11,818 bases of DNA, taken from assembly GCA_045633505.1 (NCBI GenBank), contig JAZQYK010000049.1:1-11818 (forward strand). Reading direction: 5' to 3'. Position numbers and translations under genes: made by a program. Within the stretch, counting starts at the first letter, position 1. Every line of letters starts with the position of its first letter. A model generated the notes under the pieces. The model searched no databases and had not been told where the DNA came from. It saw only the letters and a program-made list of their open reading frames with translations. Positions 6,393 to 11,818 of this stretch are shown here, piece after piece. This stretch comes from Fimenecus sp045633505 (GTDB lineage: Bacteria > Bacillota > Clostridia > Oscillospirales > Acutalibacteraceae).

Positions 6393-6438
6393 GAAATTCC
6401 GTAATCCAAATTCGGCTCTGTATCAACGGTTTTCGCTA

Positions 6439-7152
6439 TTATTTTAACGGTTTTTTAGCAATCTGTGCAGACGGTCGTGGATATTTTGTCGGAGTTTGCG
6501 AATTCTTTTTTATGAGAATTATTCTTCGGGGCATATTTTCGACTAAATCAAACACAATATCCTGCTCAATTTTACCGCCAAGTATGGCTATTGCTTTTTT
6601 TGATTCATTCATTTCTTCAACAATTTCAGCAGATTTCATTGAAATAAAGTTTCCGCCTTGTTTAACAAACGGGAGACAGTATTCTGATAAAACGGGGAGC
6701 GCCGCAACTGCACGAGCTGTTGAAAAATCAAATTGCTCTCTGTACTTTGCAAGTTGACCTGCTTCTTCGGCTCTCATGTGGAGAATTTCGCCTTTAACCT
6801 TTGTTGCTTCAAGCACTTGTTCAATAAATCCAAGTCTTTTTCTCGTTCCGTCAAGAAAAGTCATTTTTATGTCAGGTCGTGTAAGTAATAATACAAGTCC
6901 CGGAAAACCTGCGCCTGTACCAACGTCAATAATCTTCGCATTTTCAGGTATGTCCACGTATTTAAAAATAGACAGACAATCGGCAAAATGCTTGACCGTT
7001 ACGTCATCAGGCTCTTTGATTGCAGTAAGATTAAAACTTTTGTTTGTTTCAATAAGCATTTCTGCAAAGGTGTCAAGACGGTTAAATGCAGTCTCGTCAA
7101 CGGTAATATTGAATTTTTCGATTGTAGAGTAAAAAAGTTCTTTGTTAAGCAT
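6439..7152 (-). CDS. rsmG: 16S rRNA (guanine-527-N7)-methyltransferase RsmG (GidB)
   Basis: Transfers a methyl group from S-adenosylmethionine to N7 of G527 in 16S rRNA; loss gives low-level streptomycin resistance in several bacteria. It has 237 residues, normal length. The SAM-binding glycine loop is DVGTGAGFPG at 76-85, followed by the acidic strand end FLD at 99-101. The RsmG-specific FSTARAVAAL segment and the C-terminal PTKYPRPSAQIAKKPL tail are both present. The gene ends in tandem stops TAA TAG. GAGG lies 7 bases before the ATG. It follows mnmG by 42 bases, a gap mostly occupied by one copy of the GC-rich hairpin repeat. No terminator is evident after it, so read-through into noc is possible besides the noc promoter. 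Confidence 0.97.
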   Translation of the reverse strand: MLNKELFYSTIEKFNITVDETAFNRLDTFAEMLIETNKSFNLTAIKEPDDVTVKHFADCLSIFKYVDIPENAKIIDVGTGAGFPGLVLLLTRPDIKMTFLDGTRKRLGFIEQVLEATKVKGEILHMRAEEAGQLAKYREQFDFSTARAVAALPVLSEYCLPFVKQGGNFISMKSAEIVEEMNESKKAIAILGGKIEQDIVFDLVENMPRRIILIKKNSQTPTKYPRPSAQIAKKPLK

Positions 7153-7165
7153 AATAAAACCTCAA

Positions 7166-7192
7166 CGGGCTGCCGAGTCGTCAGCCCCTACA
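7166..7192 (-). repeat. single TGTAGGGG hairpin repeat between mnmG and rsmG
   Basis: Read on the minus strand it begins TGTAGGGGCTG and ends CAGCCCG; GGGCTG 7167-7172 pairs with CAGCCC 7182-7187. It starts 2 bases after the mnmG stop codon and ends next to the rsmG Shine-Dalgarno. No U-tract follows, so it is not a terminator. It belongs to the same family as the copies at the left end of the window. Confidence 0.8.
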
Positions 7193-7194
7193 AG

Positions 7195-9066
7195 TTATTT
7201 TCTTTCGTTTTTGCTCAAATGAATAAGCAATACTGAAATATCCGAAGGTGAAACACCGCTTATTCGCGATGCTTGTCCCACACTTTCGGGACGTACTTTT
7301 TTAAGTTTTTCTCTTGCTTCAAGTCGGAGAGAATAAACGTCGTCATAGTCCAAATCAGCAGGGATTTTCTTAACCTCAAGTCTTCTCATTTCGTCAACCT
7401 TTGCTTGTTGGCGCTTGATATATCCCTCATATTTCAAATCAATTTCAACCTGTTCAAAAACGTCACTTGACAATTTCGGTCGGGTTTTGTCAAACGGAGT
7501 CAGACATTCATAATCAAGCTGTGGTCGTTTAATAAGCTCAGCAAGTCTTATACCTGTTTTCATCGGCGCTGTTTCACGTGAAACAAGCATATCATTGATT
7601 TCAGGTGAGGGGGCAATCGTAACACTTTCGACTCTCTCACGCTCTTGTGCTATCAATTCAAGTTTATTTTTAAATTTAGCGTATCTTTCTTCGCTTATAA
7701 GACCGATTTCATAACCGTAATCAGTAAGACGAATATCCGCATTGTCCTGACGGAGCAAAAGTCTGTATTCACTGCGAGAGGTCATCATTCTGTAAGGGTC
7801 GGAGCAACCCTTTGTAACAAGGTCGTCAATAAGAGTACCAATATAAGAAGAAGCTCTATCAAGAATAAAAGGCTCTTTACCTTGAATTTTACGGACAGCG
7901 TTGATACCTGCAACAAGTCCCTGCGCCGCAGCCTCTTCATAGCCTGATGAACCGTTGAACTGTCCTGCACCGAAAAGGTTTTCTATATCATTAAATTCCA
8001 AAGAAGCCTTTAACGCCAATGGGTCAACACAGTCATATTCAATTGCATAAGCCGTTCTCATAACCTCTACGTTTTCAAGACCTTTAATGCTTCTTAAAAA
8101 TTTAAGCTGAACGTCTTCGGGAAGAGAAGAGGACATACCCTGAAGATATAATTCTTCAGTATCAAGTCCGCAAGGCTCAATAAATAACTGATGTCTTTCC
8201 TTTTCTTCAAATCGAACGATTTTATCTTCAATGCTTGGACAATATCGAGGACCTACACCCTCGATTTTTCCCGAATAAAGAGGGGAACGATGAATATTTT
8301 CAAGAATAATTTTCTTTGTTTCTTCATTTGTGTATGTAATATGGCAAACCTCTTTATTTTCAGGCAATATCTCAGTTTCATAAGAAAACGGAACAATTTG
8401 CTCATCACCATACTGCACTTCAAGTTGGGAAAAATCAACACTACGTCTATTAACTCTTGAAGGAGTACCCGTTTTAAATCTGCGAAGCGGAATATTCATT
8501 TTATAAAGTGCCTGTGAAAGTCTTGTTGCGGGGAACATTCCGTCAGGTCCGCTTTCAAAAGAAACGTCACCGATATAGATACGACCGCCCAAAAACGTAC
8601 CCGTTGCAATAATTACAGCCTTTGCAGTATAAATTGCTTCAAGATTTGTTTTAAGGTAGAAAAGTCCGTCCTTTTTATAAAGGTCAACGATTTCTGCCTG
8701 TTTCATACTGAGGTTTTCTTGCTTTTCAAGAGTATGCTTCATATATTTTGCATAATCACGACGGTCAATCTGAGCTCTTAATGAATGTACGGCAGGACCT
8801 TTTCCGCGGTTAAGCATTCTTGTCTGTATGGAATTTTTATCCGCAGCCTTACCCATCTCGCCACCAAGAGCATCGATTTCACGGACGAGATGACCCTTTG
8901 AAGTGCCGCCAATAGAAGGGTTGCAGGGGAGATTGCCGACCCAATCCATATTGATTGTAAAAATTATAGTTGATGCGCCAAGACGCGCTGACGCCAATGC
9001 CGCTTCAATTCCTGCATGACCGGCACCGATTACTGCTATATCATATTCTTTTGCAAAATATTCCAT
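7195..9066 (-). CDS. mnmG: tRNA uridine-5-carboxymethylaminomethyl modification enzyme MnmG (GidA)
   Basis: A FAD- and NADH-dependent enzyme which, with the GTPase MnmE, installs the (carboxymethyl)aminomethyl group on wobble U34 of certain tRNAs. It has 623 residues, normal length. Seen: FAD-binding GAGHAG at 14-19, the CNPSIGGTSKGHLVREIDALGG block, YCPSIEDK, and the C-terminal helical MnmE/tRNA-binding region ending in RPESVGQASRISGVSPSDISVLLIHL. I chose ATG 9066 over 9099: AGGA lies 9 bases upstream, the protein then starts MEYFAKEYDIAVIGAGHAG as in the family, and the upstream ATG falls in the loop-side of a repeat hairpin. The usual partner gene mnmE is not adjacent. A perfect parS site is embedded at 7570-7585, read as Val-Ser-Arg-Glu-Thr. 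Confidence 0.97.
   Translation of the reverse strand: MEYFAKEYDIAVIGAGHAGIEAALASARLGASTIIFTINMDWVGNLPCNPSIGGTSKGHLVREIDALGGEMGKAADKNSIQTRMLNRGKGPAVHSLRAQIDRRDYAKYMKHTLEKQENLSMKQAEIVDLYKKDGLFYLKTNLEAIYTAKAVIIATGTFLGGRIYIGDVSFESGPDGMFPATRLSQALYKMNIPLRRFKTGTPSRVNRRSVDFSQLEVQYGDEQIVPFSYETEILPENKEVCHITYTNEETKKIILENIHRSPLYSGKIEGVGPRYCPSIEDKIVRFEEKERHQLFIEPCGLDTEELYLQGMSSSLPEDVQLKFLRSIKGLENVEVMRTAYAIEYDCVDPLALKASLEFNDIENLFGAGQFNGSSGYEEAAAQGLVAGINAVRKIQGKEPFILDRASSYIGTLIDDLVTKGCSDPYRMMTSRSEYRLLLRQDNADIRLTDYGYEIGLISEERYAKFKNKLELIAQERERVESVTIAPSPEINDMLVSRETAPMKTGIRLAELIKRPQLDYECLTPFDKTRPKLSSDVFEQVEIDLKYEGYIKRQQAKVDEMRRLEVKKIPADLDYDDVYSLRLEAREKLKKVRPESVGQASRISGVSPSDISVLLIHLSKNERK
7570..7585. promoter_or_regulatory. 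perfect parS site inside mnmG
   Basis: TGTTTCACGTGAAACA, identical at all 16 positions to the bacterial parS consensus as I know it. In the mnmG frame it encodes the residues VSRET in LVSRETAP. It should load ParB; with the 5341 site it gives two ParB-loading sites 2.2 kb apart near the origin. Confidence 0.96.
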
Positions 9067-9075
9067 AATATCAAT

Positions 9076-9079
9076 TCCT
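9076..9079 (-). promoter_or_regulatory. mnmG ribosome binding site
   Basis: AGGA on the minus strand, 9 bases before ATG 9066. It directly follows the U-tract of the upstream hairpin, so the same few bases form the end of the terminator-like structure and the start of the mnmG initiation region. Confidence 0.7.
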
Positions 9080-9112
9080 AAAAAATACGGCGGGAGCATA
9101 GCCCCCGCCCTA
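9080..9112 (-). terminator. repeat-derived terminator-like hairpin between jag and mnmG
   Basis: Minus-strand RNA can form a 9-bp stem: GGCGGGGGC (rc 9101-9109) with GCTCCCGCC (rc 9089-9097), one G-U pair and a 3-base loop. After two bases comes a run of six U residues (rc 9080-9085). The sequence begins TAGGG like the TGTAGGG repeats elsewhere in the window, so this copy may serve as a terminator or attenuator between the yidC-jag genes and mnmG. No clear promoter for mnmG was seen after it, so partial read-through is likely. Confidence 0.65.
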
Positions 9113-9122
9113 CCTTGAATTT

Positions 9123-10073
9123 TTATTCTTCTGTTGATGCTGAACGGATTTCAACTTTACCGTAAAGTGAAGCGCCGTCAATATCACTCTTTGGTGTTCT
9201 GTCTGGAGAAATTTCTGGCTTATAAGCCTCTTTTCTCTCACGTCTGCCACCGTTTCTGTTGTTTCTTCCGCCACGGAAGTTATTATTTCTTGCACCGTCA
9301 ACAGGAGCAATTACAACTCGTCTGTCAAGGTCTGAACCGATTGAGTAAGAAGTTGCACCCTGAATATCCTGAACAGCAGTGTGAATAATTCTTCTCTCAT
9401 AAGGATTCATTGGCTCAAGTGAAATACTTCTGCCCTGACGAACAGCCTTTGTAGCTGTTTTTCTTGCAAGAATTTTGAGAGTTTCTTCACGCTTTGCACG
9501 GTAATTGCCAACGTTAATTGCAACTCTCTTATAGCTTTGGTTACCTTTATTTGCAACCATTCTTGCAAGATACTGGATAGCATCAAGAGTTTCGCCGCGT
9601 TTACCGATGATGATACCGTAATCATCACCGCAATCAAGCTCAAAATAAATTTCTTCTTCATTTGACATTTCTTTGATATTACATTCTGTCATACCGAGAG
9701 AAAGAACAATTGACTTGATATATTCAGCAGTTTCGCCGTAAAGATTTGTCTCAACTAAAGGAAGTTCAGGAGTCTCAACTTTTTCAGCTTTTGGAGCTTC
9801 TTTCTTTTCTTCCTTCTTATTTTCAACCTTTTTAGCAGGTTTTTTGTCGTTCTTTTTATTGTTGTTTTGTTTCTTTTCAGGCTTTGGGTCAGCAACTTCG
9901 ATTGAAACCTTTACTTTTGCAGGATTTCCACCGAAAAGGCCAAGAATTTTCTTTGTCGGTGTCTGTAACACTTCAACTGAAAAATCGTCAAAGTCAGTAA
10001 CACCCAATTCAAGCATAGCCGCTGCTCTTGCCTCGTCAACCGTATTACCGGTTCCGATTGCTTCTTTAATCAT
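9123..10073 (-). CDS. jag: RNA-binding protein Jag (KhpB/EloR family)
   Basis: A cytoplasmic RNA-binding protein; in streptococci the orthologue (KhpB/EloR) affects cell elongation and division, and the gene nearly always follows yidC. It has 316 residues, longer than many family members. Order: Jag-N domain 1-60 with KKILGLFGG at 41-49; a Lys/Asn/Glu-rich linker 62-104; KH domain about 108-185 with the GKRG loop at 157-160; R3H domain about 186-258 with Arg227 and His231 in PYERRIIH; then a 58-residue tail that opens with an Arg/Gly/Asn stretch (262-280). That tail is unusual and could add RNA binding. The SD GAGGTG, 8-9 bases before the ATG, overlaps the yidC stop codon (TGAGGTG); the gap is 13 bases, implying coupling to yidC. 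Confidence 0.95.
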   Translation of the reverse strand: MIKEAIGTGNTVDEARAAAMLELGVTDFDDFSVEVLQTPTKKILGLFGGNPAKVKVSIEVADPKPEKKQNNNKKNDKKPAKKVENKKEEKKEAPKAEKVETPELPLVETNLYGETAEYIKSIVLSLGMTECNIKEMSNEEEIYFELDCGDDYGIIIGKRGETLDAIQYLARMVANKGNQSYKRVAINVGNYRAKREETLKILARKTATKAVRQGRSISLEPMNPYERRIIHTAVQDIQGATSYSIGSDLDRRVVIAPVDGARNNNFRGGRNNRNGGRRERKEAYKPEISPDRTPKSDIDGASLYGKVEIRSASTEE

Positions 10074-10086
10074 ATTTATTTACACC

Positions 10087-11067
10087 TCAGTTTTTGTCAT
10101 CGTCCAACGTTTCTGCAACGTTCTTGAAAATCTTTTCTCTTGCACGGCGGTTGATTGTTTCGTCAACCATTGACTTTGCAAGCATCTTCTTTGGAGCAAA
10201 CACTTTGTTCGTAATAAGCATTTGAATGAATGAAAGGGCACTTGACATAATAATATACACACCAACACTTGCAGGGAACATAAATGAGAAATAAATGCTC
10301 ATTGCAGGTGTCATAAGTGACATACAACCCATTGATGGATTTTTTGCCATTTCAGGATTAGTTTTCTTTTGTCTGAGCCATGTGTAAACACCAATTAAAA
10401 GTGAAGTTACACCTGTAAGAATAGGGATAAGCCATAATGCATCATTCAAAGGCATTTTTGTTTCAGGAGTTCTTGCAAGGTCGATTCCAAAAAGACTGAA
10501 ATTATCAATGAAATTCTCAATTTTTGAAACAACTTCAGCAGGAACGGCTGATAAGTCAAGTTTATCAAAATGTTCAATAGCTAAAAGTTCAATTCTGTAT
10601 TCAGCATTACTTGTGTTACCTTTTGCCTTAGTAACAAGGTCAGTATATTCAGGTAAAAGTCTTACTGCTGATTTGATTGATTCAAGTGCAGTGTCTTTAA
10701 TGTTAAGCACATAAGACAAAATTTTGTAGTTAACAAAATAAACGCCCATCATAATAGGAAACTGAATGAGCAAACCTGAACAGCCACCAGTCATTGATGA
10801 ATAGCCTTCTTTAGCATAAAGCTCGTTCATAGCCTCGTTCATCTTCTGCTGATTGCCTGCATATTTTTCTCTTATTCTTTTGATTTTTGGTTGCATTCTT
10901 TGGGTTTTAACCATACCCTTTTGTTGCTTTATCGAGGACGGAAGTAAAATAAGCTTAACGCAAATTGTCATTAGCAACAAAGATAAAATGTAGTTATTAC
11001 TAAGCTCATAGAAAAAGCCTATAAGATAACCGAACGGGATTGAAAATACTTCTCTAATAAAATCCAT
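10087..11067 (-). CDS. yidC: membrane protein insertase YidC/OxaA/SpoIIIJ
   Basis: Inserts and folds membrane proteins, alone or with SecYEG. It has 326 residues. TM1 is about 15-42, followed by a basic cytoplasmic coiled-coil loop (43-97), TM2 98-118, TM3 209-231, and TM4/TM5 251-286 with FMFPASVGVYI. The C-terminus is basic then acidic. The groove position usually occupied by Arg is Lys38 (ICVKLILLP); a positive charge is kept. No lipoprotein signal peptide is present, unlike Bacillus SpoIIIJ. The extracytoplasmic segment between TM2 and TM3 is about 90 residues, clearly longer than in Bacillus. GGAGGA lies 5-6 bases before the ATG. It sits 24 bases after yidD, in the usual rnpA-yidD-yidC-jag order. 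Confidence 0.96.
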   Translation of the reverse strand: MDFIREVFSIPFGYLIGFFYELSNNYILSLLLMTICVKLILLPSSIKQQKGMVKTQRMQPKIKRIREKYAGNQQKMNEAMNELYAKEGYSSMTGGCSGLLIQFPIMMGVYFVNYKILSYVLNIKDTALESIKSAVRLLPEYTDLVTKAKGNTSNAEYRIELLAIEHFDKLDLSAVPAEVVSKIENFIDNFSLFGIDLARTPETKMPLNDALWLIPILTGVTSLLIGVYTWLRQKKTNPEMAKNPSMGCMSLMTPAMSIYFSFMFPASVGVYIIMSSALSFIQMLITNKVFAPKKMLAKSMVDETINRRAREKIFKNVAETLDDDKN

Positions 11068-11091
11068 TTTGTCCTCCGAATTTTTTTGGAC

Positions 11092-11319
11092 TCACTTTTT
11101 TTGTTTCTTTTCAGGCACGGGGTCATAGCCACCGGGGAAAAGAGGGTTACATCTTAAAAGTCTTGATACAGCAAGAAAAGAGCCTTTAATGACTCCAAAT
11201 CTTTCAATTGCCTGTATTGCATATTGTGAACAGGTCGGGTAATACCGACATTTTGGCCCGAACAAAGGTGATATTTTTCTTTGATAAAATCTGATTGCTT
11301 TAATTATCAACGTTTTCAT
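11092..11319 (-). CDS. yidD: membrane protein insertion efficiency factor YidD
   Basis: A small, basic, membrane-associated protein thought to assist YidC-dependent insertion; its mechanism is not settled. It has 75 residues, normal length. Seen: amphipathic N-terminus MKTLIIKAIRFYQRKISPL, the conserved GPKCRYYPTCSQYA block with Cys24 and Cys30, and RLLRCNPLFPGGYDPVP with Cys57. I chose ATG 11319 rather than the TTG just before it at 11322, because AGGTG (11330-11326) is 6 bases from the ATG and only 3 from the TTG. The start lies 20 bases inside the end of rnpA, the overlap common for this pair, which favours coupled translation. Confidence 0.96.
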   Translation of the reverse strand: MKTLIIKAIRFYQRKISPLFGPKCRYYPTCSQYAIQAIERFGVIKGSFLAVSRLLRCNPLFPGGYDPVPEKKQKK

Positions 11320-11650
11320 CAATTACACCTGCTTTCTCAAGCTGTGAAAGCATTAACTGTGCTAACTGTGTGCTTTTTTGGTATTTTGTTCTCGACCTTG
11401 CAACAAACACAAAATCGTAATTGCCCTGAATTTTGTCTTCAATCTCACTGTAAGCAGCACGAATAACTCTTCTTGAACGGTTTCTTTCCACTGCATTACC
11501 AATCTTTTTTGAAGTAGTTATTCCTATACGACAAATTCCCGCACGGTTTTTCATTACATAAGAAACCAGTGCAGGACCCTGAAATACTTTTCCTTTGCCG
11601 TAAAGTCTGCGAAAATCGCAATTACTTTTTAATGTTACTGTCCGTTTCAA
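11300..11650 (-). CDS. rnpA: ribonuclease P protein component
   Basis: The protein subunit of RNase P, which binds the catalytic RNA and helps it cleave the 5' leader of pre-tRNAs. It has 116 residues, normal length. The conserved RNR region is KKIGNAVERNRSRRVIRAAY (48-67), with Arg56, Asn57 and Arg58. The central VARSRTKY and N-terminal LKSNCDFRRLYGKGK also fit the family. The start codon is TTG at 11650: an in-frame stop lies only two codons upstream, GAGGT is 7 bases before it, and the protein then starts MKRTVTLK as expected. It follows rpmH by 22 bases and its end overlaps the yidD start by 20 bases. Confidence 0.97.
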   Translation of the reverse strand: MKRTVTLKSNCDFRRLYGKGKVFQGPALVSYVMKNRAGICRIGITTSKKIGNAVERNRSRRVIRAAYSEIEDKIQGNYDFVFVARSRTKYQKSTQLAQLMLSQLEKAGVIDENVDN

Positions 11651-11657
11651 ACTTCAG

Positions 11658-11662
11658 ACCTC
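11658..11662 (-). promoter_or_regulatory. rnpA ribosome binding site (supports TTG start)
   Basis: GAGGT lies 7 bases before TTG at 11650. With an in-frame TGA two codons upstream of that TTG, no longer reading is possible. Confidence 0.8.
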
Positions 11663-11672
11663 AATTGACAAA

Positions 11673-11807
11673 TTAGTATGTCAACTGCTTTCTGCCCTTT
11701 GCTCTTCTGCGGGCAAGTACCTTTCTGCCGTTTCTGTCAGACATTCTCTTACGGAAGCCGTGCTCCATCTTGCGATGACGCTTCTTTGGCTGATAAGTTC
11801 TCTTCAT
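11673..11807 (-). CDS. rpmH: 50S ribosomal protein L34
   Basis: The smallest large-subunit ribosomal protein. It translates to 44 residues, the typical length, very rich in Arg and Lys: it starts MKRTYQPKKRHRKMEHGF, continues RKRMSDRNGRKVLARRRAKG and ends RKQLTY. This is an unmistakable L34. The Shine-Dalgarno AGGAG (11818-11814) is 6 bases before the ATG and sits exactly at the window edge. Its promoter, and usually dnaA and oriC, lie further right and are not in the window. It is the first gene of the rpmH-rnpA-yidD-yidC-jag series. Confidence 0.98.
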   Translation of the reverse strand: MKRTYQPKKRHRKMEHGFRKRMSDRNGRKVLARRRAKGRKQLTY

Positions 11808-11818
11808 TCTTTGCTCCT

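Noticed and set aside
6329..6409. Longer noc start at 6409
   Set aside because: It begins upstream of the predicted noc promoter and lacks a Shine-Dalgarno, while 6328 has a strong one.
6896..6907. Possible Noc-binding site GTCCCGGAAAA in rsmG
   Set aside because: The centre lacks one G of the CCCGGG core and the left half does not match, so the palindrome is broken.
7248..7256. GGTGAAACA half-site resembling parS at the 3' end of mnmG
   Set aside because: Only the right half matches; the left half has no similarity to TGTTTCAC.
9067..9099. Longer mnmG start at 9099
   Set aside because: That ATG lies within the repeat hairpin, has no Shine-Dalgarno, and adds 11 residues not typical of MnmG.

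Overview
The window is an origin-proximal chromosome segment from a low-to-moderate GC Firmicute of class Clostridia. I infer an Oscillospirales/Ruminococcaceae-like gut lineage, from the style of the interspersed repeats and from the clostridial variants of MnmG, YidC and SerRS; no taxonomic search was possible. Every convincing gene lies on the minus strand. Reading from right to left, the order is rpmH, rnpA, yidD, yidC, jag, mnmG, rsmG, noc, parA, parB, serS, a DUF3048 (YerB-like) lipoprotein gene and an unnamed lipoprotein gene. This is the classic replication-origin neighbourhood of Firmicutes. dnaA and oriC would be expected just beyond the right edge but are not in the window.

Region 1 (about 9066-11818) holds ribosomal protein L34, the RNase P protein, the membrane-insertion pair YidD/YidC and the RNA-binding protein Jag. 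They are packed with short gaps or overlaps and the first promoter lies outside the window. mnmE, which usually sits between jag and mnmG, is absent; the short gap holds a GC-rich repeat hairpin with a U-tract that looks like an intrinsic terminator. Region 2 (6439-9066) is mnmG and rsmG, separated by another copy of the same repeat. A perfect 16-bp parS site is embedded in the mnmG coding sequence.

Region 3 (5370-6392) is a single-gene unit. It has a recognisable promoter, a noc-type ParB paralogue with Noc-like DNA-recognition residues but no visible membrane-targeting N-terminus, and an intrinsic terminator. A second parS site (15 of 16 bases) lies just beyond the terminator, upstream of parA. 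Region 4 (311-5261) starts at an extended -10 promoter, runs through parA, parB, serS and two lipoprotein genes with tight, partly coupled spacing, and ends at a strong terminator.

Region 5 (1-300) has no gene. It holds four short GC-rich hairpin repeats beginning TGTAGGG, arranged as two back-to-back pairs that look like miniature inverted-repeat elements. Single copies of the same family lie on both sides of mnmG.

Together the genes cover chromosome segregation (parABS, noc), tRNA and rRNA modification (mnmG, rsmG), membrane-protein insertion (yidC, yidD), RNA processing and translation (rnpA, rpmH, serS, jag) and cell-surface lipoproteins. I do not see a new defence, mobile or biosynthetic system. 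The points of interest are the coding-embedded parS, the repeat family and its positions, the missing mnmE, and variant features of Noc, YidC and SerRS.
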